DNA of 46,616 bases from Blastocatellia bacterium UBA7656 (GCA_002483445.1 DLHY01000010.1:1-46616); one strand, 5' to 3'; counted from the first letter of the stretch, positions 14,801 through 22,199 are shown. Numbers and translations: made by a program. Notes: generated from the letters alone by a model not told the origin.

Positions 14801-15988
14801 CAGAGTGCCGGGGTGCATGTGACAGGTCACACACTGGCTCGAAGGAATGGAGCGGGTGAACTGATGTTTGATCGGATGTCCCGGCTCGTCTTTCGGAATA
14901 GTCGGGTCTGCGGTTTTGCTCAACCCCGTGTGGCCGAATTTCGCGAACGGGCCGGAGTGAAACATATCGCGGTCATTGGCATAGACGACATGACAGGCGG
15001 TGCAGCCCGATGAGCGATAATCGCCCGGCACATCGTTGGTTCCCATAAATGAAAGTGACGGGTCGAACAATCGAGTCTTCTGCAATCCGAGAAAAACCGG
15101 ATCGGTCGTAAGCAGTGTGCCGAGTCCGCGAAAGCTCAGAAGATTCTGCGTGGGTTTTCCGGGAACGTCTTCGATGATGGGGTTGCCTATCTCAGCCGCT
15201 TTGCGCCCGCCTCGCTCGAAGGTGCGAAGGATATTTCCCATCTGAGAAATCTCCCATCGCTGAAGCGGCTCGATGTAAGGCAGCCATCCTTTTTTTTGAG
15301 TCTCTTCCTCGGTGGGCTGCGGAACAGATTGCAGGCGGCGCGGGCTTCCGTCCGGGCCGTAGCTTTCGCCGAAGCGATAATTCTTGGAGACAGTCGAGCC
15401 GTTGTTATAAAGAGCCGCGCCCCAGAGCATCGCGCCCGTAGTCATCATGGAGGAGTTCACGTCATGCACATCGCCCGTGTGACACCCGGAGGCTCCGCAA
15501 CTGAGATGAGCGACTCTCAGATCGCCGGGATTGACGAAGCGAATGAACTCGGCGCTTTCTTTCAACACAAGGTCATAAGACCGCTCAGGGTTGGCCGATG
15601 TCTTCCACGATTCAGGATATTTGGGTTGAACGTGACCTTTTTTCTTCGCGTCGTCGTAGCCCGCAGAGCCTTTTTCGAGTCCCTGCGCGCGAACGCTTGC
15701 GTCTCCGCCGTGGCAGTCGGTGCAGCCTATGTTGACCACTCCGCCGTGCATGTCTTCGATACCTGTGTGGCAGTCGTTGCATCCGACGCTGCGACGGAGG
15801 GCTTCCTCCGCGCTCATGCCCCAGAGTTTCGTTTCCTGTGGGGCCGCTTCTTTCGCGGCTTCTTTCTTCGAATCTGATTTCTTCGAATCCGTCCTGGGCG
15901 TTTTGCTCGTGTCCGCGAAGCTGACGAATCCGTAGAGGCAAACCGCAGCCACTATCAAAGAGAGCTTGAGCGCGTGTGTCTTTTTCAT
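11837..15988 (-). CDS. Giant multiheme (about decaheme) cytochrome with LVIVD propeller and C-terminal anchor
   Basis: This 1383-residue exported protein starts with a signal peptide (about 1-25) and a Lys/Ser/Glu-rich linker. Nine CXXCH motifs follow (CNDCH, CTDCH, CTACH, CVTCH, CVDCH, CADCH, CYSCH, CFGCH, CDDCH), plus one CGASGCH (CX4CH, the spacing known in some c3 cytochromes), all in roughly the first 800 residues. A His-rich segment, KKHKEHHEELHEYYEH, precedes an LVIVD-type beta-propeller (about 900-1280) with repeats such as GGFKIFDVAN, GLVVVDLTDPLKPKI, GVKVLDATDPDHPRP and GLVILDIENPEKPRI. The end is a charged linker, then a hydrophobic helix and RLRRR, the architecture of C-terminal sorting or anchoring tails. 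It is a plausible surface or periplasmic terminal electron-transfer component. No enzyme activity can be assigned. Confidence 0.88.
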   Translation of the reverse strand: MKKTHALKLSLIVAAVCLYGFVSFADTSKTPRTDSKKSDSKKEAAKEAAPQETKLWGMSAEEALRRSVGCNDCHTGIEDMHGGVVNIGCTDCHGGDASVRAQGLEKGSAGYDDAKKKGHVQPKYPESWKTSANPERSYDLVLKESAEFIRFVNPGDLRVAHLSCGASGCHTGDVHDVNSSMMTTGAMLWGAALYNNGSTVSKNYRFGESYGPDGSPRRLQSVPQPTEEETQKKGWLPYIEPLQRWEISQMGNILRTFERGGRKAAEIGNPIIEDVPGKPTQNLLSFRGLGTLLTTDPVFLGLQKTRLFDPSLSFMGTNDVPGDYRSSGCTACHVVYANDRDMFHSGPFAKFGHTGLSKTADPTIPKDEPGHPIKHQFTRSIPSSQCVTCHMHPGTLVLMTYYGTMWWDLETDGEQMYPKESQKLSPEQQREVLLRNPEESALRGKWGDPDFLKKLRDEVNPKLKHNQFADFTGHGWVFKNIFKRDRKGNLLDAEGNTLQNVDTEKLRKAVEELPPEDAKGLPVHLKDIHIEKGMHCVDCHFKQDNHGNSKLYGEVRNAIEIDCADCHGTVTKRADPTSRDARTTAAAGGNRMLEYRYVAPEGTDRARKKDRFFKDAAGRLFQRSALEANKVWEVKQVADIVNPASSAYNEKAALAKTVMKDGKTWGDPQAGEANLAHANSKMTCYSCHLSWTPSCFGCHLKMKANEQKPMLHNEGEKNLRNWTSYNFQTLRDDVFLLGKDGTVTGRRFAPVRSACAVLVSSQNALREWIYSQQQTVSAEGYSGQAFSSHFPHTVRTRETKSCDDCHLSENNDNNAYMAMTLMQGTNFYNWIGRFVYVALGHEGFAAVVATERDEPQAVIGSYLHKLAFPEEYKKHKEHHEELHEYYEHPGNDITTALTPFINRGTEVLNLQLRGEYLYAACGKGGFKIFDVANIDQKGFSERMTTAPFSPLGQRFYVKSKHATAIASPSTLAVDPTATVAEVLNKKGKDGLRRQYLPENEEGIYRDDKQMIPAVYGFLYGTDSEEGLIVIGNPLDEDRNGPGVATLLDGDPTNNFIKRALAFNPEGKLKGANNIIVAGTRAYITCDRGLVVVDLTDPLKPKITAEIGEPFIKKPKAVQLQFRYAFVCDSEGVKVLDATDPDHPRPVEGATVPIEDAHSIYPVRTYAYVAAGKKGLVILDIENPEKPRIDQTYDAEGKINDAHDVKVGMTNFSLFAYIADGHNGLRVVQLTSPEEGGGGYGFSPRPTPHLVATFHSHAPALAVSEGIDRDRAIDESGNQLSVFGRRGARPLNLAEMQRMYMKDGKLWRVPQIKDNNTKENRDIRRFFGPPKGLRAGEQTEKKSEPVKSEEKKSDEERMKSPPSPIGLILLSLPLALALFRLRRR

Positions 15989-16009
15989 AGCGATCTCTCG
16001 GTTAGGGGA

Positions 16010-16104
16010 CAGGGAACAGGGGACAGGTTATAGGGGAAAGCAGAACACAAAAGAAATCATGGTTTTCTCTCATCTGTTCCCTGTCACCTGTTCCCTGTCC
16101 CCTA
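16010..16104. repeat. Inverted short-repeat hairpin, GGGACAGGGAACAGG type
   Basis: The left arm starts near 16010 with TTAGGGGACAGGGAACAGG. The right arm, ending at 16104, is its exact reverse complement over 19 bases, with more pairing further in. The TAG stop of the barrel-fusion gene (16104-16102) is the first three bases of the repeat when read on the minus strand. It separates the barrel gene from the giant cytochrome gene. Confidence 0.85.
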
Positions 16105-18408
16105 ATAAGTGAATTTCACTTTGACGTAAGCCGAAAAAAGCGTCTTCGTGTCGAATCCGCACCCGACGCCCGAACAGTTGGCGCTGTAGATATCCTTGAA
16201 CCCTGTGCCGGGCAGGAGCGAATTGAAGCCGCCCAGTATGATGATGTTTTCGTTCAGGTGCGGGCGATACAAAAACCCAACGCCGTAATCAAGTCCTATG
16301 TCGCGCCGGAGGCCAGCCTGCCCGTAGATTTTTTCCAGCGTCTCGGTGCGATGAAAATGCAGGTAATTCAGATTGAGTATGCCGCGCAGCTTGGGAGTAA
16401 GCTCGGCTTCGATTCCGGCGTTGTAAATCAGGATGCCGGGATTGACGAAATTCGATTGCCCCTCGATCTTGCTGCTGCGCAGGTTCGGAAGCAGGCTTCC
16501 GGGATTCGTGAGTAACACGCCGGTCTGAACGAGCGGTATGCCCTGACTGACGAAGAAGCTGTTCGGCCCTCCAGCGAATTCAGGGAAATCGAGAATCGAA
16601 TCGAACCCCGTCCCTGTTCCGTCGCTCGGCTTTTTATCGCCCGACGCGAAGAAAAACGACCCTTTGAATCTGATCCAGTCGCGATCAACCGATAGCTCTG
16701 CGGCGGCCATCTGCGCGTTGATGTCGACTCTTCTTCCCGCGATGGGGTTGATCGTGTCGTGGCCGAGTACCTGATAGAAAGCGTGATTGATGTTCAAGCG
16801 ATTTATGTGTCCGTCGCCCGCGAATCCGAGATAGAAGGACTTGATGCCGTGCGGTCGGGCGATTCCTATGAGCGCGGGGCGGACAGGGAAATCGTTTTCA
16901 TCGAAGTGGCGGCTCGGTCGGTCGTTGTTGTAGTGGAAGCTGAATTGAGTCGTGTATCCCTTGTACTTCGTGTCCTGGCGGTAGAGGTTGGCTATCACGA
17001 CGGTTTGATCGCGGAACTCGCCCAGATTGACGCGGGTGTTGAGTTCGCTGTTGGTGTCCTTTTCGAGCATGTAAAAATAGGCCGCGTTGAAGTTATAGCG
17101 ATTATTTTTCGCCTGCCCGAACAGTCTCGCGCCGAGGTTGAAGTCGTTGAATATGAATCCGCGAAAATCGCTGTTGAACTGCTGAATGCCCACGCGAGCG
17201 AAGGTCACATCATAAAACGGACTCTTGCCATCTTTGCTCCCCTCTCCGCGCAGGAAAGGAAATATACGGGTCGTGTCTCCGATGCGGTATTCGCCGAACA
17301 GTTCCTGAAATCCGACGTAGCCGTCCAATCGATTCGCCCCGCGGCGCGGATCGATATTGACCAGCACGTTTTCCTGAGTGTTGAGGTAATTTATGTTGAA
17401 GTTGGGCGTGAAGCGGAAGCGATAATCAATCGGTTTGAATGAAGTATCGCCGTGAAAATATTCGATTGACGCGACGAAATTCTGTCGCGCGAAAATCTGT
17501 CCGCCGCGACCGAAGAAATCATCCGAGTTGGGCCGCTGCGTGGGCGAATTCGAACCGACAGGTATGCGACGGGCGTTTACGAATGTCTCGCTTTCCAGAG
17601 TCACGATCAGAAAATTGTGCTGGCCTAAGACGGGGTAATCGCCCTTGAGCAGATTTTGATTATAAGGGTTGTACCACTGACCGTTTTTGAATCGCGGGTG
17701 ATCGGGAAAGCCGACTCTCCAGCGATCTGTAACGGGAGCAAAATTGCCTGTCGTTTGATCAGGTTGTTTGATCCGCGAAGACCCGGCGAATCCGATAGGA
17801 TCGTCGAGCGGCACCTGGAATATCTCGCTCGTGGCGGCGCGGATTTTCGGCGCGAGCAATCCGTCGGGCGAGTCCTGCGGAGGGGCGTGTTGATCTTTGG
17901 CTTCGGGCAGCGGCCCTTCTTCGCCTTTTCTTTCGAGTATGTGGCACTGGCCGCATTTGTCGAAGCGGACGTTTTGAAAGCGATCATTGGAAGCCGGTTG
18001 AGGCTGCGCGCGATGACAGCTTATGCAGAGGCGATGAAATACTTCTCTCGAATTCAGATCATAGCCTTCCGCATCGTCGGGATTAGCGGGATTGGCCAAA
18101 TCCTTATGACACGCGGAGCATTTTTGAAACTGCTGGAGGTTAGTCACTTCAGTGACCGTATGATGGCACCCCGTGCAGGCCAGACCCTCTCTCGCTTTGT
18201 GTCGAAAGCTGGCATCGGGATTTATGAGTGCCTCGTGTTTTTTGTGATCGAAGAGAACCAGCCCGCGACGCCCCGTAACATCGAAGCGAAGAGACACACG
18301 CTCGGATTGCATTGCTTCATCTGAAAAGGCAAGCGAGCGAGCAGACCATAGGGCCATCGACAGCAGTATCAGTGCGTAAAAAGCTACGATTGTGAGCTTG
18401 AGTTTCAT
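16102..18408 (-). CDS. Tetraheme cytochrome fused to outer-membrane beta-barrel
   Basis: This is 768 residues with a signal peptide (MKLKLTIVAFYALILLSM, to about 28). A tetraheme domain of about 130 residues follows (CTGCHH at about 78, CSACH 97, CISCH 128, CGQCH 152), then a Pro-rich linker. About 540 residues of alternating polar/aromatic beta-strands come next (for example YRFRFTPNFNINYL, FYLGFAGDGHINRL, LRGILNLNYLHFHR), ending AYVKVKFTY with the terminal aromatic residue expected of outer-membrane barrels. Known porin-cytochrome conduits use separate barrel and cytochrome proteins; here both are in one chain. The predicted role is moving electrons across the outer membrane. It is first in the cluster, with GGGAGG 6 nt before its ATG and a sigma70-like promoter about 145 nt upstream. 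Pore function is inferred. Confidence 0.87.
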   Translation of the reverse strand: MKLKLTIVAFYALILLSMALWSARSLAFSDEAMQSERVSLRFDVTGRRGLVLFDHKKHEALINPDASFRHKAREGLACTGCHHTVTEVTNLQQFQKCSACHKDLANPANPDDAEGYDLNSREVFHRLCISCHRAQPQPASNDRFQNVRFDKCGQCHILERKGEEGPLPEAKDQHAPPQDSPDGLLAPKIRAATSEIFQVPLDDPIGFAGSSRIKQPDQTTGNFAPVTDRWRVGFPDHPRFKNGQWYNPYNQNLLKGDYPVLGQHNFLIVTLESETFVNARRIPVGSNSPTQRPNSDDFFGRGGQIFARQNFVASIEYFHGDTSFKPIDYRFRFTPNFNINYLNTQENVLVNIDPRRGANRLDGYVGFQELFGEYRIGDTTRIFPFLRGEGSKDGKSPFYDVTFARVGIQQFNSDFRGFIFNDFNLGARLFGQAKNNRYNFNAAYFYMLEKDTNSELNTRVNLGEFRDQTVVIANLYRQDTKYKGYTTQFSFHYNNDRPSRHFDENDFPVRPALIGIARPHGIKSFYLGFAGDGHINRLNINHAFYQVLGHDTINPIAGRRVDINAQMAAAELSVDRDWIRFKGSFFFASGDKKPSDGTGTGFDSILDFPEFAGGPNSFFVSQGIPLVQTGVLLTNPGSLLPNLRSSKIEGQSNFVNPGILIYNAGIEAELTPKLRGILNLNYLHFHRTETLEKIYGQAGLRRDIGLDYGVGFLYRPHLNENIIILGGFNSLLPGTGFKDIYSANCSGVGCGFDTKTLFSAYVKVKFTY

Positions 18409-18552
18409 TCGATCCTCCCAATCGAGGCGACGACACAGCGAAATAAAAGATCAATGATTGGATCAGGGAGAAGCTTCTTCGAAGCGGAGAGAAAAACTTG
18501 TTGCTGGCTGAACTCCGCCCCAGGGCTAAACAGCGACTTGTGGACGGCGAGG

Positions 18553-18581
18553 ATATAACACAGCGAAAGAAGTAAAGTCAA
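18553..18581 (-). promoter_or_regulatory. Sigma70-like promoter of the multiheme cluster
   Basis: On the minus strand TTGACT (18581-18576) and TTATAT (18558-18553) are separated by 17 bases. This would start transcription near 18546, giving a leader of about 140 nt before the ATG at 18408. No symmetrical CRP-like TGTGA/TCACA box is evident, so cAMP control seems more likely at the protein level. Confidence 0.6.
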
Positions 18582-18594
18582 GAAAAGTAACAAG

Positions 18595-18714
18595 TAGGGG
18601 ACAGGTGACAGTTGACAGGTGAAGAAGGGAGAGTGGGAGTGTGGGGGAGGAAGACTTATCACGTCCGCTCTCCCATTCACCCATTCTCCCACTCTCCCAT
18701 TCTCCCATTCTTCT
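18595..18714. repeat. Compound short-repeat tract with inverted arms
   Basis: Units GGGGACAGGTGACAG (18597-18620) are followed by GAAGAAGGGAGAGTGGGAG (18621-18639). After about 35 bases come their inverted partners, a run of TCTCCCATTC/ACTCTCCC units (18668-18713). On the minus strand the tract begins right after the AMACR stop codon (18717-18715). Confidence 0.8.
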
Positions 18715-19857
18715 CTACCCCATCCCCCATCTGATCGCGCCTTTGCTTTTCAATTCCTCGATCTCGCTTGCGCTCAGTCCCCATTCCGACAACACTTCCT
18801 GCGTGTGCTGGCCAACCCTGTCGGGAGGGGTAGGAGTTTCAGGCGAGGTGCGCGAAAATCGCGGCGCGGGCGCAGGCTGCGTGACGCCATCGATTTCAAT
18901 GAAGGTTGATCGCTCACGGTTGTGAGAGTGACGGGGCGCTTCGTCCATATCAAGCACAGGCGCAAAGCACACGTCTGAGCCTTCCATCAACTCGCACCAT
19001 TCATCGCGCGTCTTCGTTTTGATCAACAGTGCGAGTTTTTCTTTCAACCTCGGCCAGAGGCTTGCGTCCATCTGTGATTGAAAGTCTGTGTCCTCTATCC
19101 CTGTTTTTTCCAAAAGCAAACGGTAGAACTGCGGCTCGATTGAGCCTATTGCCACCCATTTTTCGTCGGCGCACTGGTACACGTCATAAAAATGCGCGCC
19201 GCTGTCGAGCATATTCGTCCCGCGTTCGTTGCTCCAACGTCGCGCTGATTTCAAACCGTACATCATCGCCATCAGCAGAGCCGAGCCGTCCGTCATCGCC
19301 GCATCGATGACCTGCCCCCGACCCGAAGCGCGCGCTTCGATTATCCCGCACACGATGCCGAATGCCAGCAAGAGTCCCCCGCCGCCGAAATCACCTATGA
19401 GATTCAGAGGCGGCAAGGGGCCTTCTCCGCGTCTTCCGATTGAGTGAAGCGCGCCCGTGAGCGCGATGTAATTTATATCGTGTCCCGCCGCATGAGCGAG
19501 CATTCCGGTTTGTCCCCATCCGGTCATTCTTCCGTAGATCAGTTTCGGATTTCGCTCGAAACAAACATCAGGGCCGAGTCCCAGTCTTTCCATCACACGG
19601 GGGCGAAAGCCTTCGATAAGCGCATCGGCTTTTTCAACAAGTTTCAAAACAAGCTCGACGCCTTCCGGGTTTTTCAAATCGACTGCAAGAGAGCGACGAT
19701 TGCGATTCAGGACGTTCCACTTCGCCGCTGCGCCCGCTGCGCTCGCGCGGTCGATGCGAATGACTTCAGCGCCCATATCTGCAAGCATCATCGCGCAAAA
19801 CGGCCCAGGGCCGATGCCCGCGATTTCGATTATTCTTATTCCTTTGAGTGGGCCCAT
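18715..19857 (-). CDS. CaiB/BaiF family III CoA enzyme, alpha-methylacyl-CoA racemase type
   Basis: This 380-residue protein begins GPLKGIRIIEIAGIGPGPFC, the conserved nucleotide-binding start of class III CoA-transferases. It continues ADMGAEVIRIDR, AHAAGHDINYIALTGAL (His/Asp catalytic region of AMACR-type racemases) and GDFGGGGLLLAFGI. These features favour alpha-methylacyl-CoA racemase over formyl- or carnitine-CoA transferase, so it would interconvert (R)- and (S)-2-methylacyl-CoA to feed branched acyl chains into beta-oxidation. The neighbours upstream are FadB-like and thiolase genes on the same strand, supporting that role. Only a repeat tract precedes the ATG and no ribosome-binding site is visible. 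Confidence 0.9.
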   Translation of the reverse strand: MGPLKGIRIIEIAGIGPGPFCAMMLADMGAEVIRIDRASAAGAAAKWNVLNRNRRSLAVDLKNPEGVELVLKLVEKADALIEGFRPRVMERLGLGPDVCFERNPKLIYGRMTGWGQTGMLAHAAGHDINYIALTGALHSIGRRGEGPLPPLNLIGDFGGGGLLLAFGIVCGIIEARASGRGQVIDAAMTDGSALLMAMMYGLKSARRWSNERGTNMLDSGAHFYDVYQCADEKWVAIGSIEPQFYRLLLEKTGIEDTDFQSQMDASLWPRLKEKLALLIKTKTRDEWCELMEGSDVCFAPVLDMDEAPRHSHNRERSTFIEIDGVTQPAPAPRFSRTSPETPTPPDRVGQHTQEVLSEWGLSASEIEELKSKGAIRWGMG

Positions 19858-19861
19858 AATT

Positions 19862-19925
19862 CAGAAGTCAGAAGCCAGAAGTCAGAAGAATTATACTGTA
19901 GGGGCAGCCCTGCGGTGGCTGCCCC
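19862..19925. repeat. Short repeats and perfect GC hairpin between fadB-like and AMACR genes
   Basis: At 19862-19888 there are tandem CAGAAGTCAGAAGC-type units. At 19901-19925 GGGGCAGCC and GGCTGCCCC form a perfect 9-bp stem with a 7-base loop. The tandem units lie directly in front of the AMACR start codon and replace the usual ribosome-binding site. The hairpin could attenuate or protect the message; that is inferred. Confidence 0.75.
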
Positions 19926-19952
19926 GGTTTCAGCATTCGCGTCAACAGTGAG

Positions 19953-22094
19953 TTACTTGTAAAAACTCTCCCCCCGCTCGGCCATCTCTCTAAGAAGTTT
20001 GGGCGGCGCGAAACGCGGCCCATACTTTTCAGCCATCTCATCGCACTGGCGGACGAACTTGGCGACGCCTACCGTATCAATGAGCGAAAGCGGCCCTCCT
20101 GTGTAAGGGGGAAACCCCAGGCCGAGCATCGCGCCGACATCTCCATCCGCCGGATCAGTTAATACGCCTTCTTCAAGGCAGCGCGCAGCATCGAGCGATT
20201 GCGCGTAAAGCAATCGCCGTTTCACTTCTTCGACACCGGGCTGATTCTCAGCAATCGGGAAATGCTCTTTGATTCCGGGCCACAAATATTTTTTGCCGTC
20301 CGGCGGGTACTCGTAAAATCCTTTGCCCGCTTTTTTGCCTATGCGATCAAGCTTCGCGTAGAAAAGATCGATCACTGCGTCGCCTGATGCGGGTGTGTAA
20401 GCGTCGACCAAATCTTTTTTCGTCTGCTCGCGAATATGGAAGCTTAGATCGATGCTCACTTCATCCAGCAGCGCGAGCGGGCCGACAGGCATTCCCGCCA
20501 TCCGCGCGCCGTTTTCTATAAGCGCCGGAATCACGCCTTCCGCGACCATCGTGATGCCTTCATTTATATAAGCGCCGCAGAATCGACTCGTGTAAAAGCC
20601 GCGACTGTCGTTTACAACTATCGGAGTCTTTTTGATCTGCTGAACGAAATCCATCGCGCGGGCGAGCGCAGCATCAGAAGTCTTCCGTCCGCGAATGATT
20701 TCAACGAGCGGCATCTTGTCAACGGGCGAGAAGAAATGAAGCCCTATGAATTGATCGGGCCTCGCGCTTGCTTCGGCAAGCCCCGTGATCGGAAGCGTCG
20801 AAGTGTTCGACGCGAAAACAGCCGTCTCATTTATCACTGCTTCGGTTTTCTTCGTCACGTCGGCTTTGATTTCGCGATCTTCGAAGACGGCTTCTATCAC
20901 CAGATCACAGCCCGCGAGATCAGCGTAATCAGTCGTCGGTTTGATCAGCGCGAGTATCGCTTCAGCTTTTTCCTGTTTCATTCGGCCCTGCGAGACGCGC
21001 TTTTCGAGAATCGTCTGCGAGTAGGATTTGCCTTTCTCGGAGTATTTCGTTTCGCGATCAAGCAGAACGACTTCGATGCCCGCCATCGCCGAGACATAAG
21101 CTATTCCGCTTCCCATCATGCCTGCGCCGAGTATGCCGAGCCGTTTGACCTTCGTTTTGTCATACCCCTTGGGACGGCGCGCGAGTTTATCGGCAGCGCC
21201 TTTGTTGACAAACACCGTGCGAATCATATTTCGCGCAACGGGGTTGAGCAGCAGCGAGACGAAATAACGTCCCTCGATTTTCAAACCTGTTTCGATGGGA
21301 ACCTGAATGCCTTCATACACCGACGACATTATCGCGGCGGGCGCGGGATAGTTATGCCACGTCTCTTTGTGCATCAGCGCAGTTCCGATCATGAACGTCT
21401 CGACGAATCGCGGATCGAACTGCCCCGCTCCTCCCGGAACCTTGTAGCCTTTCTTGTCCCACGGCTGAACCGCGTCGGGCGATTCCATAAGCCATCGCTT
21501 CGCTTCCGCGAGGAGTTGATCAGAAGGCGTGACTTTGTGAACTATTCCGAGTTCGAGCGCCTTGGCAGGTTTGACGTGCGTGCCTTGAAGCATCAATGGC
21601 AATGCGGCTTTCACGCCGATCAGCCGCGGAAGTCTCTGAGTTCCGCCACCGCCGGGAAGCAATCCGACCAGCACTTCAGGAAGGCCAAGCGAGCTTCCTT
21701 CCGCGTCTGAGGCGACTCGATAATGGCACGCGAGGCATATTTCAAGGCCGCCTCCGAGAGCCGTCCCGGTGATCGCAGCGACGAAAGGTTTACCGCACGT
21801 CTCCATCCTTCGCAGGATGTTGTTGAAAGCCATCGAGCCTTTCAACAGCGTTTCGGCGTCCGTGCCTTTGAACAGGTCTTCGATACCTTTGAGGTCAGCC
21901 CCGGCCATAAAAGACGATTTGCCGGAAGTGATGATCGCGCCTTTCACACTCGCGTCGGCAGCGACTTTTTCAACCATCGCGTCGAGTTGTTCTATGAACT
22001 CAGGCGTGATGACATTCATCGGGCGATCTTTCAAATCGATGGTGAGAGTAGCCACTCCATCAGCGTCAACATTGTAAGTTATAAGTTCAGCCAT
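19953..22094 (-). CDS. fadB: FadB/FadJ-type enoyl-CoA hydratase / 3-hydroxyacyl-CoA dehydrogenase
   Basis: This is a 713-residue bifunctional beta-oxidation enzyme. The N-terminal crotonase domain (about 1-190) has the oxyanion-hole segments SSFMAGADLKG and GTALGGGLEICLACHYR, and SLGLPEVLVGLLPGGGGTQRL. The dehydrogenase half (from about 318) has the NAD motif LGILGAGMMGSGIA and the catalytic block GLHFFSPVDKMPLVEII, then a tandem C-terminal helical domain ending with the usual GLGFPPYTGGPL. Length matches the E. coli alpha subunits (714-729 residues); assignment to the FadB or FadJ branch is not possible by eye. The ATG at 22094 has an AAGGAGAT ribosome-binding site. It lies downstream of the thiolase gene, the expected partner subunit. 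Confidence 0.94.
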   Translation of the reverse strand: MAELITYNVDADGVATLTIDLKDRPMNVITPEFIEQLDAMVEKVAADASVKGAIITSGKSSFMAGADLKGIEDLFKGTDAETLLKGSMAFNNILRRMETCGKPFVAAITGTALGGGLEICLACHYRVASDAEGSSLGLPEVLVGLLPGGGGTQRLPRLIGVKAALPLMLQGTHVKPAKALELGIVHKVTPSDQLLAEAKRWLMESPDAVQPWDKKGYKVPGGAGQFDPRFVETFMIGTALMHKETWHNYPAPAAIMSSVYEGIQVPIETGLKIEGRYFVSLLLNPVARNMIRTVFVNKGAADKLARRPKGYDKTKVKRLGILGAGMMGSGIAYVSAMAGIEVVLLDRETKYSEKGKSYSQTILEKRVSQGRMKQEKAEAILALIKPTTDYADLAGCDLVIEAVFEDREIKADVTKKTEAVINETAVFASNTSTLPITGLAEASARPDQFIGLHFFSPVDKMPLVEIIRGRKTSDAALARAMDFVQQIKKTPIVVNDSRGFYTSRFCGAYINEGITMVAEGVIPALIENGARMAGMPVGPLALLDEVSIDLSFHIREQTKKDLVDAYTPASGDAVIDLFYAKLDRIGKKAGKGFYEYPPDGKKYLWPGIKEHFPIAENQPGVEEVKRRLLYAQSLDAARCLEEGVLTDPADGDVGAMLGLGFPPYTGGPLSLIDTVGVAKFVRQCDEMAEKYGPRFAPPKLLREMAERGESFYK

Positions 22095-22106
22095 AATTTT
22101 ATCTCC

Positions 22107-22197
22107 TTCGAAAAGTCTGGAGTCGAGAGTCTGGAGTCAGAATAAAATAACCGGCCCCTGATCCCTGGCCCCCGACCCCTGGCCCCTGATTCCTGCT
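22107..22197. repeat. Short tandem repeats between thiolase and fadB-like genes
   Basis: 22113-22138 holds AAGTCTGGAGTC units; the same 26 bases recur exactly at 41230-41255. 22150-22197 holds GGCCCCTGATCCCTGGCCCC-type units that begin directly after the thiolase stop codon. Nothing else is seen in this gap. Confidence 0.8.
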
Positions 22198-22199
22198 CG

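Larger units (their letters stand above)
18409..18714. other. 306-base intergenic region upstream of the cytochrome cluster
   Basis: It contains, on the minus strand, the leader and promoter of the barrel-cytochrome gene (see 18553-18581). At 18595-18714 there is a compound tract of GGGACAGGTGACAG and GGGAGAGTGGGAG units with inverted counterparts. No gene is supported. Confidence 0.7.

Noticed and set aside
864..18408. Cluster as alternative complex III or a standard MtrCAB conduit
   Set aside because: No ActB-type molybdopterin/Fe-S fusion, NrfD/ActC pair or separate MtrB-like barrel is present; the domain fusions here do not match either arrangement.
18409..18600. CRP-type cAMP operator at the cluster promoter
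   Set aside because: Isolated TGTG-containing bits occur, but no symmetrical TGTGA-N6-TCACA-like site was found, so transcriptional control by cAMP is not claimed.
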